Part shown: positions 11,092 to 21,403 of the stretch, one piece after another
Layout of the letters: every line of letters begins with the position of its first letter
Numbering within the stretch: position 1 is the first letter of the stretch
Source of the DNA: Flaccisagitta enflata
Taxonomy: Eukaryota > Chaetognatha > Sagittoidea > Aphragmophora
Length of the DNA: 64,000 bases
NCBI GenBank assembly: GCA_965153355.1
Contig: OZ231126.1
Coordinates: 31,930,001 to 31,994,000 of the forward strand
Direction of reading: 5' to 3'
Notes under the pieces: generated by a model
What the model saw: the letters and a program-made list of their open reading frames with translations, nothing else
Database searches by the model: none
Told to the model about the DNA's origin: nothing
Made by a program: the position numbers and the translations under genes

Positions 11092-11650
11092 GGTGCTAAC
11101 AGGTCGCCCACAAGATGTGGCCAGTGATACCTGTTGCCCTGTTTGCATGATTGTGAAATGGAGTGAGAGGGAGAAGGCAGTGGCCCGAAGGGAATAAAGT
11201 CCTCATCATAGGACTTTTGCCCATTCGTTCCGCCCGTCCGCCCGTCCATCCGTCCGCCCTCCAGGCCCTCTCAGGTCTGAAATCTACCCTCTCAGGCCTG
11301 AAATCAGCCCTCTCAGGCCACGAAACCTGTCCTCTTGACCTTGAATCTGAGCAGGCAGATGTCAGGCCTAAGAGGGCAGATTCAAGGCCTGAGAGGGCAA
11401 ATTCAAGGCCTGAGAGGACAGATTTCAGGGCCTTAGAGGGCAGATTTCAGGCCTGAGAGGGCAGATTAAAGGCCTGAGAGGACTAATTTCAGGGCCTGGG
11501 AGGGCAGATCTCAGGCCTAAGAGGGCAGATTTTAGACCTGAGAGGGCCTGGGGGACAAACGGAAGGACGAATGGACGAACAAACGGACAGACGAATAAAA
11601 GTCCCCCTGTGTTCTTCAGGGGCTTTGTCCTTGGGGCCGCTGCCAAAAGT
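11092..11650. mobile_element. Family G repeat element, nested copy 2
   Basis: This is a second copy of the element at 9955-10530, with the same module order and minor indels, carried by the internal tandem duplication. It ends at TTGGGGCCGCTGCC. The AGGCCT-centred minisatellite covers about 11255-11560. Confidence 0.75.
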
Positions 11651-12433
11651 GACCTGTTATTTGCACTTTTTGGTCAGATTGGCACTCTGAGATAAAGACA
11701 AAATCCATGAGCAAATTAAATTACAGTGCAAGATCTAACCAATGGTGCAATCGCCATATCAATATGTTAAAGTATATAGATTTGGCAGAGCTTCAAAGAT
11801 CAGTTGGTTAGATCTTGAACTGTAGTTTAATTTGCTCATGGATTTTTTGTCTTTTCCTATCTCGGAAGTGCCCGAATTTTTTGACCAAAGTAGCCAAAAT
11901 GGCCAGAGTCTAGAGTCTCCCATAGATTTTGAGGGTCATATCGATCAAAAATTTTAACAGATTCAGTTAGAGCATCAAAAAATCTTCAATTTGGTCACCA
12001 ATTTTATCTAAATATGTAAATTCAAAGCGGAGATATATCAAAAACTGTAAAAATGTCAAAATAGGCCACCAAATTCACTGATAAAATAACCTTCACACCC
12101 TTCCATCATTGATGAGCTCTCAAATCTTAACAAAAAATGATAGCAATATGCGGATTGCACCACTGGCTAGCTCTTGAGCTCTAGTTTCATAATCTTATGG
12201 ATTTCAGGTCAAATTTCAAAAGCGAAGTGGCCCCATTTTGAGCTCAAAGTGACAAAATTTCAACATTTTCACCACAACCACCTTGGAGAAGTGATGAATA
12301 AAGGGATTTCGACAAAGGGTTTTATCAAGCTAAGATGATAAAAATTGTATTTTAGGCTCAGTACATCATGTATCAAAATAAAAAAGGCTGACAAGTAGTG
12401 ATATCCAAGTATTACAGTGCTTGAAGAAACGTA

Positions 12434-12441
12434 CTGTACAG
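12434..12441. repeat. Target-site duplication, right copy (CTGTACAG)
   Basis: Exact 8-bp repeat of 8855-8862, flanking the inserted element. Confidence 0.9.
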
Positions 12442-12990
12442 AGGCCAAAAGGGAGCACTAGGAATTCGTAGAGTATCCCTTTCCTAACAAAACGAAGAAA
12501 CTTGCGATGAGTTGGGTGAATTAGAAGGTGAAAGAATGCATCTTTTAAGTCTATGGTGGCCCCCCAATCGCCGGGGCGAAGGAGAGAGGCCACGTCTCTC
12601 ACAGTGTCCATCTTGAAATGGGGGGCTGAAATAAATTGGCTGTTTAGCGGCTTCAGATTTATTATTGGTCGAAAACCTCCGTCTTTCTTTGGGACTACAA
12701 AAATGTTTGACGTGTAGCCCAGGGAAAATGGAACTTCTTGAATAGCCCCCTTTGAAATCAGAGATTTTACCTCCTCCTCTATTATCAAAGTCTTCTCCTG
12801 AGAAAAGTGATGGCGACGGGATAGGTTGGGAAGGCTGAGGGGGGGAGGGCTTATGAACGGAATTTTGTAACCTTTTAGAGTGTTCAAAATAAATGGCGGG
12901 GCCTTCAGGTGATCTTTCCAGAAGTCCCGAAACAAACTTAAACGTCCTCCGACTATGGGTATTGTTGATGGCTGTCCCGGAGGAGGAAGG
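12434..12990 (-). pseudogene. DIRS reverse transcriptase, N-terminal half
   Basis: This is the start of the RT, read on the minus strand. An upstream GGRLSLFRDFWKDH-type segment, typical of the region before a DIRS RT, leads into the fingers domain with VVPKKDGGFRPIINLKPLN and the first catalytic Asp in ATIDLKDAFFHLLIHP (about 12555). The frame reaches LPFGLCT and is then cut by the inserted element. The catalytic YLDD lies on the other side (about 8765). The upstream limit is uncertain because the gag frame overlaps in this region. Confidence 0.88.
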
Positions 12991-13025
12991 GAAGGAGGAG
13001 GAGGAGGAGGAGAATGGCGGCCTTG

Positions 13026-14039
13026 TCATTCTTTGCCGGCCCCCTTGCCGCGAGGGGGGCGGCTCGTGGCATTTCCCCGCGCAGAAGGCTTGCGGGAAGA
13101 AGCTGCCCCAGATTTAAAGTTTTTGCCCCTATTGAAACGAGACTGAGGCTGGCGAGATGCATATGAAAAACTTCCTTTAGCAGCAGGCAAGAAACGGCGG
13201 GAAGACTTGTCATCCAAGGACCGAAGCATGAAAGCACTTGAAATGGCTGAGTTGACTTTCTCTGATTCATTGCCAAAAAAATGAGAGGCAGATGGTTTGG
13301 CCTCTTTCAATGCAGACTTAAGTTGTCGGGCTTGAGGAGAGGCAATGACAAGCCGACGGACATCTTTAACTCAGTTGTTGGAAACAGCTGCAAGGCACGT
13401 AGTTGCATCAGAAATTGGCGAGAGAACACTAGACTTAAATGAGTCCTTCGTAGTTGATCGCCATTCAGCCCACTCCTCTCTGGAGGGTGGGTTTTTGGGC
13501 AGCTCACTCAAGAAGCACTGAATAAAGGCCTTTGCCGATAAAATTGCGTGAGCAGCCGCACCGGTACAATTCATGGTCGAATTGAGCAAGTTGAACTGAG
13601 CCTTAGACTTTGTTTTGACATGTTCGAAGGCGGCAGAAAGAGAATCATCTGCCTTGGGAGCTGCAAAGGAAGGGGCACCAATTGCATGTGCCCATTTACG
13701 TTTGAAACGATTTGTTGAAATGCGGTCCCAATCAGAGGACATTTTACCAAAGGCCAGCTCTTTAGAAGGACCTTTGTCCGTAGAATCAGACTCGGTAGTT
13801 GCATCAGAGAGGCAACGGGCTGTAAGCCACTGGGATTTGACCCATTTGCCCTCTGTCACGTACTTCCATGAACGTTTGGAAGACTGAATCGATTCCTTAG
13901 AGGAATTAGACTCGGCATCAGAAGGATGAACATCTTCTATGTCCGAGGCCGCACGGGATTGCTCCGACGAAGATAAAGGCGATTTATCCATCTGGCGATA
14001 ACGTTTGGTTCGACCAGAGGATGTGCGGCAGGGGGACAA
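13026..14039 (-). pseudogene. DIRS gag-like ORF, one in-frame stop
   Basis: A continuous frame from 14039 to 13026 is broken by a single TGA at about 13371-13373. The N-terminal part is Ser/Asp/Glu-rich. The middle is a globular gag-like region with SSDWDRISTNRFKRKWAHA and SREEWAEWRSTTKDSF. The C-terminal part after the stop is basic and Arg/Gly-rich (FNRGKNFKSG, PPRGKGAGKE), as expected for a nucleic-acid-binding gag tail. The same frame resumes immediately after the TGA, so a point mutation or a readthrough codon are both possible. Assignment to gag rests on position and composition, not on a sequence match. Confidence 0.7.
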
Positions 14040-14338
14040 AGGACGCTTCTGTCCTCGACCAGAAGCCCCCCCTCCTTCTGCTTATAGTATGACGTCATCA
14101 GTCATAGAGCAGAAGGGAACACAATGGAGGGACCGGAAACATGGTTTCACAATGTGTTTTACCGGAATGAATGGATGAGGGACCGGAAAACATGGTTTCG
14201 ATCATCATTCCGGAGTCAAAAATCACGAGGAACAGATTGGAGAGAGAAAGCGCAGCAGGCGAAAGGAAAGTTGCGTAACACATGAAAGAAAGAAATCACA
14301 AAAAAATTTAACCCCAATATACTACGATGACTCCCAGC

Positions 14339-15070
14339 CTAATCCCCACCAGAGGTGGAGACTAGGGGTGGAAGGTGGGAATCGATTGGGGTGGATGGCG
14401 AAAGGAATCCGGAATTCCCTAAAGGAATTAAGGTATTCCATTTCGCCATCCACCCCAATCGACGTGTGGGAATATGCAAAGAACAGGAGGAAGCGTAGGA
14501 ATGTAGAGCGGTGATTGGGGTGAGCAAGCGCAAGGAAGAAAACCGACCTGGCTGGGACGTTGGAATCTTAGATAGAGCGTCAGAGAGCAAAGAGCGCAAT
14601 TGGCCAAAGTCGGCATCTCGTGATTTTGACTGACCAGGTCCACTTGACTGATCTGCAGGCGTCACGCGGACCGAGCGGTCAAGACGGGAACGGCTGGCAC
14701 GGGTCTGGTCACCTACTTCAGCTCTAGCTCCAGCAAGAGACTCCAAAAAAGCGGCTGAGCGTTTTGGAGATTTGTGTGACGAAGATTCGGGAGGACGAAA
14801 GTAGCCAGTAGGAGGAAGGTAACACTCCTCATCATCGGCAACGAAGGCGTCATATTGCGATCGATATTCGTCTTCGTATTCATTGTGATCGGAAAAATTA
14901 TCGTCCGGAGTGCGGTCCCACCGCGGCGAGAAGGCGCGTTCCTTACGACTTCGATCACGATTCTCGTCACATTCACGGAGAAGCCTACGCGCTTCGTCAT
15001 AATCTTGATGAGCGCGAGACTCGGGAGACAAACTTTGCTCCCAGTTTTCATCATCAGAAATCTCATCCAT
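14339..15070 (-). CDS. DIRS 5' ORF, acidic gag-like N-terminus
   Basis: The frame starts with ATG at 15070 (MDEISDDENWEQS) and is highly charged, with many Asp, Glu and Arg. It reaches SLLSDALSKIPTSQPGRF at about 14540 and then runs into the inverted-repeat block at 14384-14472, where it loses gag character. About 300 bp of non-coding DNA (14040-14338) separate it from the second gag frame, so the two may once have been one protein or two ORFs. Confidence 0.55.
   Translation of the reverse strand: MDEISDDENWEQSLSPESRAHQDYDEARRLLRECDENRDRSRKERAFSPRWDRTPDDNFSDHNEYEDEYRSQYDAFVADDEECYLPPTGYFRPPESSSHKSPKRSAAFLESLAGARAEVGDQTRASRSRLDRSVRVTPADQSSGPGQSKSRDADFGQLRSLLSDALSKIPTSQPGRFSSLRLLTPITALHSYASSCSLHIPTRRLGWMAKWNTLIPLGNSGFLSPSTPIDSHLPPLVSTSGGD
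14434..14472. repeat. DIRS internal complementary region-like repeat
   Basis: 39 bp that are the exact reverse complement of 15400-15438, containing TTTCGCCATCCACCCCAATC. A shorter further copy in inverse orientation lies at about 14384-14403. Such internal complementarity to an element end is a DIRS property used in forming the circular cDNA. Confidence 0.7.
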
Positions 15071-15266
15071 GATGGAAGAGTTTTCACTTGATTTAGATAC
15101 GATTTCAAGTTCGATCGTTTAGAAGAAAAATGCGACTAAACGAGATAAATGGAAGTGCAATCAAGACATAAAATGCAATGCACGACGAAAAAGCAGATCA
15201 ATGTTAATAAACATTTAAATAAAATAATCGAAAAATACGTGTTTACACGAAGCGTGAGCGAATAGA

Positions 15267-15328
15267 AGTGAGGCTTTTCGCCGGCTACGGGCTATTGTTC
15301 ATGGCCAGACAGGCCCAGACCAGCCGCC
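15267..15328. repeat. DIRS right inverted terminal repeat
   Basis: 62 bp, reverse complement of 6496-6557. It lies just upstream of the gag frame (minus-strand orientation). Confidence 0.9.
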
Positions 15329-15464
15329 ACCATGCGGCTCGGCGGAAAAGCTTTATCCTTTTGTTTGGATTTTCGCTGAGAGAGATTTCGACGAGCGAAT
15401 TCCCACACGTCGATTGGGGTGGATGGCGAAATGGAATAAATGTGCATGATTCGCATCGTCCAAA

Positions 15465-15700
15465 TTATCAGCATAGTTGTCGTCGTTATCATCATCGTCA
15501 TTTTCCTCATCGTCATTGTCATAATCACCGTCTTCTCCGTCGTTGTCAACATCACCATTGTTATCGGTTTCTTCATGCCTGTCATCGTTGTCATCGACGC
15601 ATTCAACTCTTTTATCAACATCGTCATCAGCAGCCTCTTCATTGTTGTTTTCGTGTTCGTCGTTTTCATCGCTATGATCGTTTTCATCTTCTCAATTATT
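15465..15700. repeat. Degenerate trinucleotide-like (GTCATC/TCGTCA) tract
   Basis: About 230 bp of imperfect TCGTCATCATC-type repeats. The Val/Ile/Phe-rich or Met/Thr-rich translations are artefacts of the repeat. Confidence 0.75.
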
Positions 15701-15988
15701 GTAATTTAATCCAACTGTGGCAAGACCGTCTATGGCAAGACAATCTGAAGTTCAACTGTACATAGCGAGATCATCACAGGATCTGTTTCTACTTGTGACA
15801 ATTGCATTTCAACGGGCCACTCGGTCGCTCGCCACGTCCGTTTGTTCGCACCGCTCACTCGCTTTGCAGCACTTTGCTTCGCTTGCTCGCTTCATTCACA
15901 AGCTTGCTCACTCACTTCGCTCACTCCCTCTGTCTGTCTGTCTTTCTGTGAATATGTCTGTCTCTCTTGTCCATCTACCTCTCTGCTC

Positions 15989-15989
<1 letters not shown>

Positions 15990-16047
<58 letters not shown>

Positions 16048-16255
16048 AGAGACAGAGAGAAATGGACAGAAGAAAAGGCAGCCGGTTGGGTGGTCAGTTC
16101 AAGACGTCTATCTTTTACTCCTGTCTTCCGATGTTTAATCTAATTCAGTCGCTCATTCATTCATTCATTCATTCATTCATTCATCCATTCATTCATTCAT
16201 TCATTCATTCAACGGACAAAGCGGGGTATAGAGTCGCGTAGCACGCGACTAAAAA
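15990..16255. repeat. (CT)n, (ATTC)n and a family-H hairpin terminus
   Basis: A (CT)n run at about 15990-16043 is followed by (ATTC)n at about 16153-16211. After these come GGACAAAGCGGGGTATAGAG and a hairpin GTCGCG...CGCGAC ending in an A-run at about 16253. Confidence 0.8.
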
Positions 16256-16559
16256 GAAAAAGGTAACACTCGCATTTTGTATATGCATTCACAAACACAT
16301 ACTTGAACGCTCACGCTGATGCAGACTCAATTAAATTGATCGGAAACTTTCGAAGCATGGAAAATAGTCATACAGAAGTAAGTCGCCAAAAGAATCGGTT
16401 GAAAAAATCGCGCGGGGCGAGAGGAGCGAGACTTTGTTTTCTTTGTAACAAGGCTGTAAGAGTGAATATTCTTTTACTTGACAACATCGTTGACCCAAAC
16501 CAAAGCTCTGGATATAATTTTCTCGTACAAAAGTGGTCTTAATAGGAGGGGCGAAATGG

Positions 16560-16812
16560 GGCGAAATGACAATTTTTTGAGCGAGATGCGCGCGAAGGTT
16601 TGCGTGCTGCTAGGGAGCTTTCGCGCTGTGTGCCGGTATCGGCGATGACTCTCTCCAACGCTTGTTGCACGAGTCTTTCACTTTCCGCATCCAAAGCGGA
16701 AGTTGCTTCATCCAGCAGCAGGATTTTGGCGTCGACGAGCAGCGCGCGTGCGATGGCGATGCGCTGCTTCTGACCGCCGGACAATTTCACTCCGCGTTCG
16801 CCGACGCGCGCT
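16560..16812 (-). pseudogene. Orphan ABCB-type ABC transporter exon (nucleotide-binding domain)
   Basis: The minus-strand frame carries the ABC signature [15 protein letters not shown], followed by Walker [13 protein letters not shown] and [15 protein letters not shown]. This is the second half of an ABCB/MDR-type nucleotide-binding domain. A good acceptor (TCATCTTCAG) opens it at 16812. After [10 protein letters not shown] the expected D-loop/H-loop segment with the switch His does not follow. Instead there is Arg/Ser-rich sequence to a stop at 16539, and no convincing splice donor is seen. No other ABC exon (Walker A or membrane domain) was found in the window. I infer a displaced exon or pseudogene fragment. 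A real exon of a gene whose other exons lie outside remains possible. Confidence 0.7.
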
Positions 16813-16945
16813 CTGAAGATGAGACAGTCAGAGAAATAGCTGCTTAATTCTATATTCTTATGATATGTTGTACTGATTGAGTTTTTTTTTTGTTGTAAAA
16901 TCAATCTTTTTTTTTCCCTCCTTGGAGATTTTCTTGTTATGGTGG

Positions 16946-17345
16946 TTTTTAGATGCGTCCTCGCATCTCTATAAGAGGGTATGTCCCTTGGTAGGTCTGA
17001 ATGTCTGTCTGTCTGTCCGTCCGTAACGCGAAAATTTCAAAACACGATTTTCAAGGTTTTCTCTTCATTTCTATTCATGTCTCTTCCTGTCTCTTATATT
17101 TCGTATGTCTCTTTCATCTCTTTTGTCTCTTTTGTCTCCTATATGTCTCTTATGTCTCCTATATGTCTCTTATGTCTCATATATCTCTTATGTTTCTTAT
17201 ATCTCTTACATCCCTTATGTCTCTTATATCTCTTATGTCCCTCATGTCTCTTCATGTCTCTCTATGTCTCTTTTGTCTCTTCATGTTTCCTCATGTCTCT
17301 TCATGTCTCTCCATGTCTCTCCAAGTCCCTTCATGTCTCTTTGTG
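16946..17345. repeat. Hairpin-capped terminus followed by an ATGTCTCTT tandem array
   Basis: The end reads TTTTAGATGCGTCCTCGCATC, then CTATAAGAG and a GTCT/GTCC run, the inverse of the terminus at 59330-59415. From about 17060 it passes into imperfect repeats of ATGTCTCTT/TATGTCTCCT up to 17345. Three overlapping Ser/Leu/Val reading frames here are repeat artefacts. A shorter partner of the end (GAGGACGCATCT) lies at about 17617-17630. Confidence 0.65.
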
Positions 17346-17515
17346 AGGATGAGGCGGGGGAGGCGTGGGGAGCCGTGGGGGGTGGGGAGGCGTGGGGGAA
17401 GGGGGGAGGGGTGGGGAGGCGTGGGAGCAGGGGTGGGGAGGCGCGGGGAAGAGGGGAGGGGAGGCGTGGGGGGGGGGGGTGGGGAAGAGGGGGAGGCGTG
17501 GGGGAGGGAGGAATC
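17346..17515 (+). repeat. G-rich minisatellite (GGGGAGGCGTGGG)
   Basis: About 170 bp of degenerate GGGGAGGCGTGGG units with many G-runs of three to ten on the plus strand. It meets the sequence requirement for G-quadruplexes. It is non-coding. Confidence 0.8.
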
Positions 17516-17639
17516 AGTTTATATTTTTGTCTTTATCTCTGTATCTTTATTTTTCATATCATTATATCTTAATATCTTTATATCTTTATAATTTGTAAGA
17601 AAATATCTTACATCTAAAGAGGACGCATCTATTGGACAT

Positions 17640-19080
17640 CTCTTGGCCTTGTTCTTGTTATTTTTGTTTTTCTTGCGGTTTTTTTTTTTTTTTGTTTTTC
17701 TTGCTTTTTGTGGATCGCCAGATCCACTTAGTCCTGGGAGAGTTTTTACTATTTTATTTTTTTTATTATTTTGCGTGCTCACCTTTTCTTTTTCTTCTAT
17801 CTGGACGATTTCAGTAACAGACTCACACTTGGTAATGAAAAATTCGCATTTTCAAAATTGGATTTTTTAGATTGACTGTAGTTGAATCGTGAAAGTAGAC
17901 GTCTGGACGATATGAATCAGCTATTGTTTCAACTTAATGGCACCCCTAAAAGCCCACGGGGGGGAACGCTAAGGGGGGGGGGGGGTAAAAAAAATTTGAA
18001 AAAAAAAGTTAGTCTCAATAGATTCAGAATTGTTTGGAACGTACAAAATTCATGTTTTCAAAATTTCCATATTTTTGACAAAAAAATTTTTTTTTACCAA
18101 GTCTGTGCCGCGTCGAGCCTCTCGTCCCCTGAGGATTTATGGGGAAGGGGGGAGAGAGAGAATAATTCTGAAAGTGGTTGCAGCATTATCTATTTATCTG
18201 ACTCACGTAATCATTTGTACTGTAACTTGAGTTTACGGTAAAACCCATAAAGGCTAGAGTTGAAAAAGAATCAAGTCGAGCAGTGAAGGCAGCATCATCA
18301 TTTTGCGCGTGAAATGTTGAAAAACCGTAATTGTCCAAAATTCAACTCTCACTTCTTTGATCGTGCAAATCAGACAGAGCCAAGCCAAATTCATCTTGAT
18401 AGCGTACCACTAAGTTAGGCCAACATATATGGGTCATTGTGAATACATTAAGAACCTTTTCTGAGAAAAGTCCACAAATAATATTTGTTGGACGTGGATG
18501 GGACAATTAAATTGTTGAAAAACCGTAGTTGTCCGAAATTCAAAATCCTCTCAAACAAATTCTTTCTCTTACTTTTTTGCGCGATTTTTTTTTCAACGGC
18601 CTTCTTTCAGAAATGAAGGATGACCAAAGCCTATATCTGACGGCTCTTTCACCCATTATGAAGACTATATTGAACTTATTAGGTATTCCTATCAAATTTG
18701 TCCAAAAATGCCTGATTTTCCTCCTCCACTTCCATATGCTATAAATGTACAAAATTGAACAAGTTAAAGTAGCGAAGAGGATCGTATCTGTTAAACATTA
18801 CCAAATGGTAACAACAAATGTCCATGGTCCCTTAAAACATGGATTAGACCTCGAGATAATGCTTAAATACATACTGTTACATTTTTGTTACAGGAAAATG
18901 GAGTGTTTAAGTGACCTCGTATGGACATAATTTTCAAGAAAAAAAATAAGTCGACCTGCTTTAGCCCGCTAAAAATCATGCAAATATGCCTCCTTTAACA
19001 TTTAATGGTGACGATATCAATGACAAATCCCTAGTCAATTGATAATGCGCTCTCAGCCATGGGCTGGTCTGGGAAAATAG
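17640..19080. other. Intergenic, no gene recognised
   Basis: AT-rich sequence with poly-T, poly-G (about 17970) and poly-A runs. A TTGTCCAAAATTCAAA-like motif recurs near 18335 and 18530. No supported exon. Confidence 0.5.
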
Positions 19081-19745
19081 ATGTGTGAGTCTCTTGCTGA
19101 AATCTTCCATCTTCTTTATTCTGTATTTTTCTTCATCTCATGATTGTGTGCTCACCTTAGTCTTTTGTTTTTGTTAGTGTTTTTTTATTTTACATGCTCA
19201 CCTTTTTGTTTTCTTCTTTCTTCTTTAATCTGTATTTTTTTTCTCATCTCAAGATTGTGTGCTCACCTTAGTCCTTTGTTTTTGATATTCTTTTCTCTCA
19301 AGATGTCTCCATAAATCTCTTTGTAAATCTTTTGTTTTTGCATCCTCACCTATTTTTCTTATCACATTCTTTAATTTTTTTTCATCTCAAGATTGTGAGC
19401 TCACCTTAGTCTTTTGTTTTTTTTTCTCTCAACATGTCTCCATATATCTCTTTGTAAATCTTTTGTTTTTGCATTCTCACCTATTTTGGGTGCTCACCTT
19501 TTCGTTTTCTTCTATCTTCTTTATTCTGTATTTTTTTTTTCATTTCAAAATTGTGTGCTCACCTTAGTATTTTGTTTGCGTCAGTCTTTTTTTCTATTAT
19601 TTTGCGTGCTCATTTTTATTCTTTTTATTGTTTTATTATTATTAAGAATACCCCCACCTTAGTCTTTTATTTAGGTTGGTTTTTTTTTTGTCACCAGATG
19701 TCTCAAAATCTTTTTCAATTCGCCTTTTGTTTTCTTCCCACTAAT
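19080..19745. repeat. Imperfect tandem repeat (GTGCTCACCTTAGTCTTTTG)
   Basis: The phrase GTGCTCACCTTAGTCTTTTG recurs at least four times, with intervening TTCTTCTTTATTCTGTATTT, CTCAAGATGTCTCCATA and ATCTCTTTGTAAATCTTTTG segments, at an irregular period of roughly 100 bp. It is T-rich and non-coding. Confidence 0.7.
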
Positions 19746-20067
19746 TGACATTAATTGACACTAAATATATATATATCAAGTTTATTCACATGCAAGAAAC
19801 ATGTAGCAATAACAAAAGACAAAAAACAATAGCCAGAAACAATATAAGTAAATGAAATAGTTCAATTTCATGCCCATATACATGGTCAAGTATCAAAGAA
19901 AATTGAGTGTAGAGAGTCATCAATAATTACTTGATAGCACTGGGCCTACCGCAGTTGCTGCCCTATATATGTTCTTTGATTTGTCAGCATGTAAAAGCGA
20001 CAGATACAAACATACACACACCAATTAATGGCACCAAGTAAATGGTATATTGTACATGTATACAAGG

Positions 20068-20192
20068 ATGATTGATTGATGGCCCCTCGCTACATAATAG
20101 CATGAGGGACAGAAAAAAATCATTTTGTGGAGCTGAAAAGAGGATGATTGAATGATTGATGGCCCCTCACTACATAATAGCATGAGGGACTG
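20068..20192. repeat. Two-copy direct repeat (GATTGATGGCCCCTC)
   Basis: A block of about 45 bp containing GATTGATTGATGGCCCCTCG and CTACATAATAGCATGAGGGA appears at about 20068-20112 and again at about 20142-20190. It is non-coding. Confidence 0.7.
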
Positions 20193-20455
20193 ACACCAGT
20201 TTCTGTTCCAGTTCCAGACCTATGGGTACTTTTTATGATCGTGTTAGATAATGGATCTGAAGAAATGGTTCTGAGAAAGGCGCTCGTGGAAGAGTTTACG
20301 TCGTTTTTCTAGTAGCTCTTCCCAAGTGGGCCGCTGCAGCGCATGTTGGAGATCTGTAACAGACTCCCAATTTCTGTAACTGAAAGTTTTACGAAAGAGC
20401 AAGTTGTACGCCACTCTAAGACGTCTTCGCCTTTTGCTAGAGAGAAAGGGAGAGA

Positions 20456-20596
<141 letters not shown>

Positions 20597-21009
20597 AAAC
20601 AATTTCAGCTATCAAATACCACAAAGCTTGAAATGTTCACAAATTTTGGCAATTCACTTATAGTTGGAGTTTTTTTTTTTTAGATTTAAATCTTATATTC
20701 AAATTTTTTATGTTTTAATAAATATTATGATTACAGTTAAAAATTATAAAAAGCTTCAAAATTACAGTCCCCGACTGGGGACTGTAATTTTTGAAGCTTT
20801 CTCGTCGCGTAAACGCGACTCGAGAAGACACACACACAAAAAAAAAAAATTTTTCAAAAAAAAAAAAAAAATTCAAAAAAATAATTCAAAAAAAAATTTC
20901 AAAAAAAAATTTCAAAAAAAAAAATTTCAAAAAAAAAAAAATTTCAAAAAAATTTCAAAAAAAAAAAAAAATTAAAAAATTTTCAAAAAATTTTTCAAAT
21001 AAAAATTTC

Positions 21010-21300
21010 AAATACCTGGAAGTCCATGGCGGCATACCTTGAAGACCATGGTGGCATACCTTGAAGACCATGGTGGCATACCTTGAAGACCATGGTGGCA
21101 TACCTTGCAGTCCGTGGTGGCATACCTAGAAGTCCGTGGTGGCATACCTAGAAGTCCGTGGTGGCATACCTAGAAGTCCATGGTGGCATACCTATTAGTC
21201 CGTGGTGGCATACCTAGAAGTCCGTGGTGGCATACCTTGAAGTCCATGATGGCATAACTTGAGATCCATGATGGCATACCTTATGATCCATGATGGCAAA
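21010..21300. repeat. 22-bp minisatellite (GGCATACCTAGAAGTCCGTGGT)
   Basis: About 13 copies of a 22-bp unit; GGCATACC, then TTGAAG or TAGAAG, then TCCGTGGT or ACCATGGT. It lies inside a family S element. Confidence 0.9.
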
Positions 21301-21403
21301 CCTATAGAAAAACAGAATGTTATGAATGAACAAGTAAAAAAATTTTCATCAATCAAATCCATTTTATAAATTGCTTAAGTCCTAGTAACATATTACTACA
21401 TAA

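Larger units (their letters stand above)
8863..12433. mobile_element. 3571-bp long-inverted-repeat DNA element inserted in the DIRS RT
   Basis: The ends are TACGTTTTTTCAAGCACTGT and the complement of TACGTTTCTTCAAGCACTGT. The inverted arms extend inward about 600 bp or more (left to about 9500, right from about 11800) with moderate divergence and small indels. An 8-bp duplication CTGTACAG flanks the element. The inside contains a tandem duplication of about 1137 bp (starting at 9411 and 10548), each copy carrying its own nested hairpin-type repeat with a CTCAGGCCTGAAAT minisatellite. No transposase frame is present, so the element is non-autonomous. The 8-bp duplication suggests a hAT-like or fold-back element, but the end sequence is not a classic hAT terminus. 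Confidence 0.85.
6496..15438 (-). mobile_element. DIRS-like tyrosine-recombinase retrotransposon, interrupted
   Basis: This is a retrotransposon on the minus strand, read from about 15.4 kb down to 6.5 kb. The order is gag-like ORFs, reverse transcriptase, RNase H, then a tyrosine recombinase overlapping the RNase H frame. That order, together with inverted rather than direct terminal repeats, is the hallmark of the DIRS order. The inverted terminal repeats are 6496-6557 and 15267-15328, 62 bp each. A further 39-bp inverted pair (14434-14472 with 15400-15438) resembles the internal complementary region of DIRS elements, although its position near the gag end is atypical. Without the insertion at 8863-12433 the element is about 5.4 kb, usual for DIRS. 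The copy is dead: gag carries an in-frame stop and RT is interrupted. The exact outer ends beyond the inverted repeats are uncertain. Confidence 0.9.

Noticed and set aside
17001-17591. Frame of 196 residues with apparent hydrophobic Ser/Leu/Val segments.
   Set aside because: Translation of the ATGTCTCTT array running into the G-rich minisatellite; not a membrane protein.
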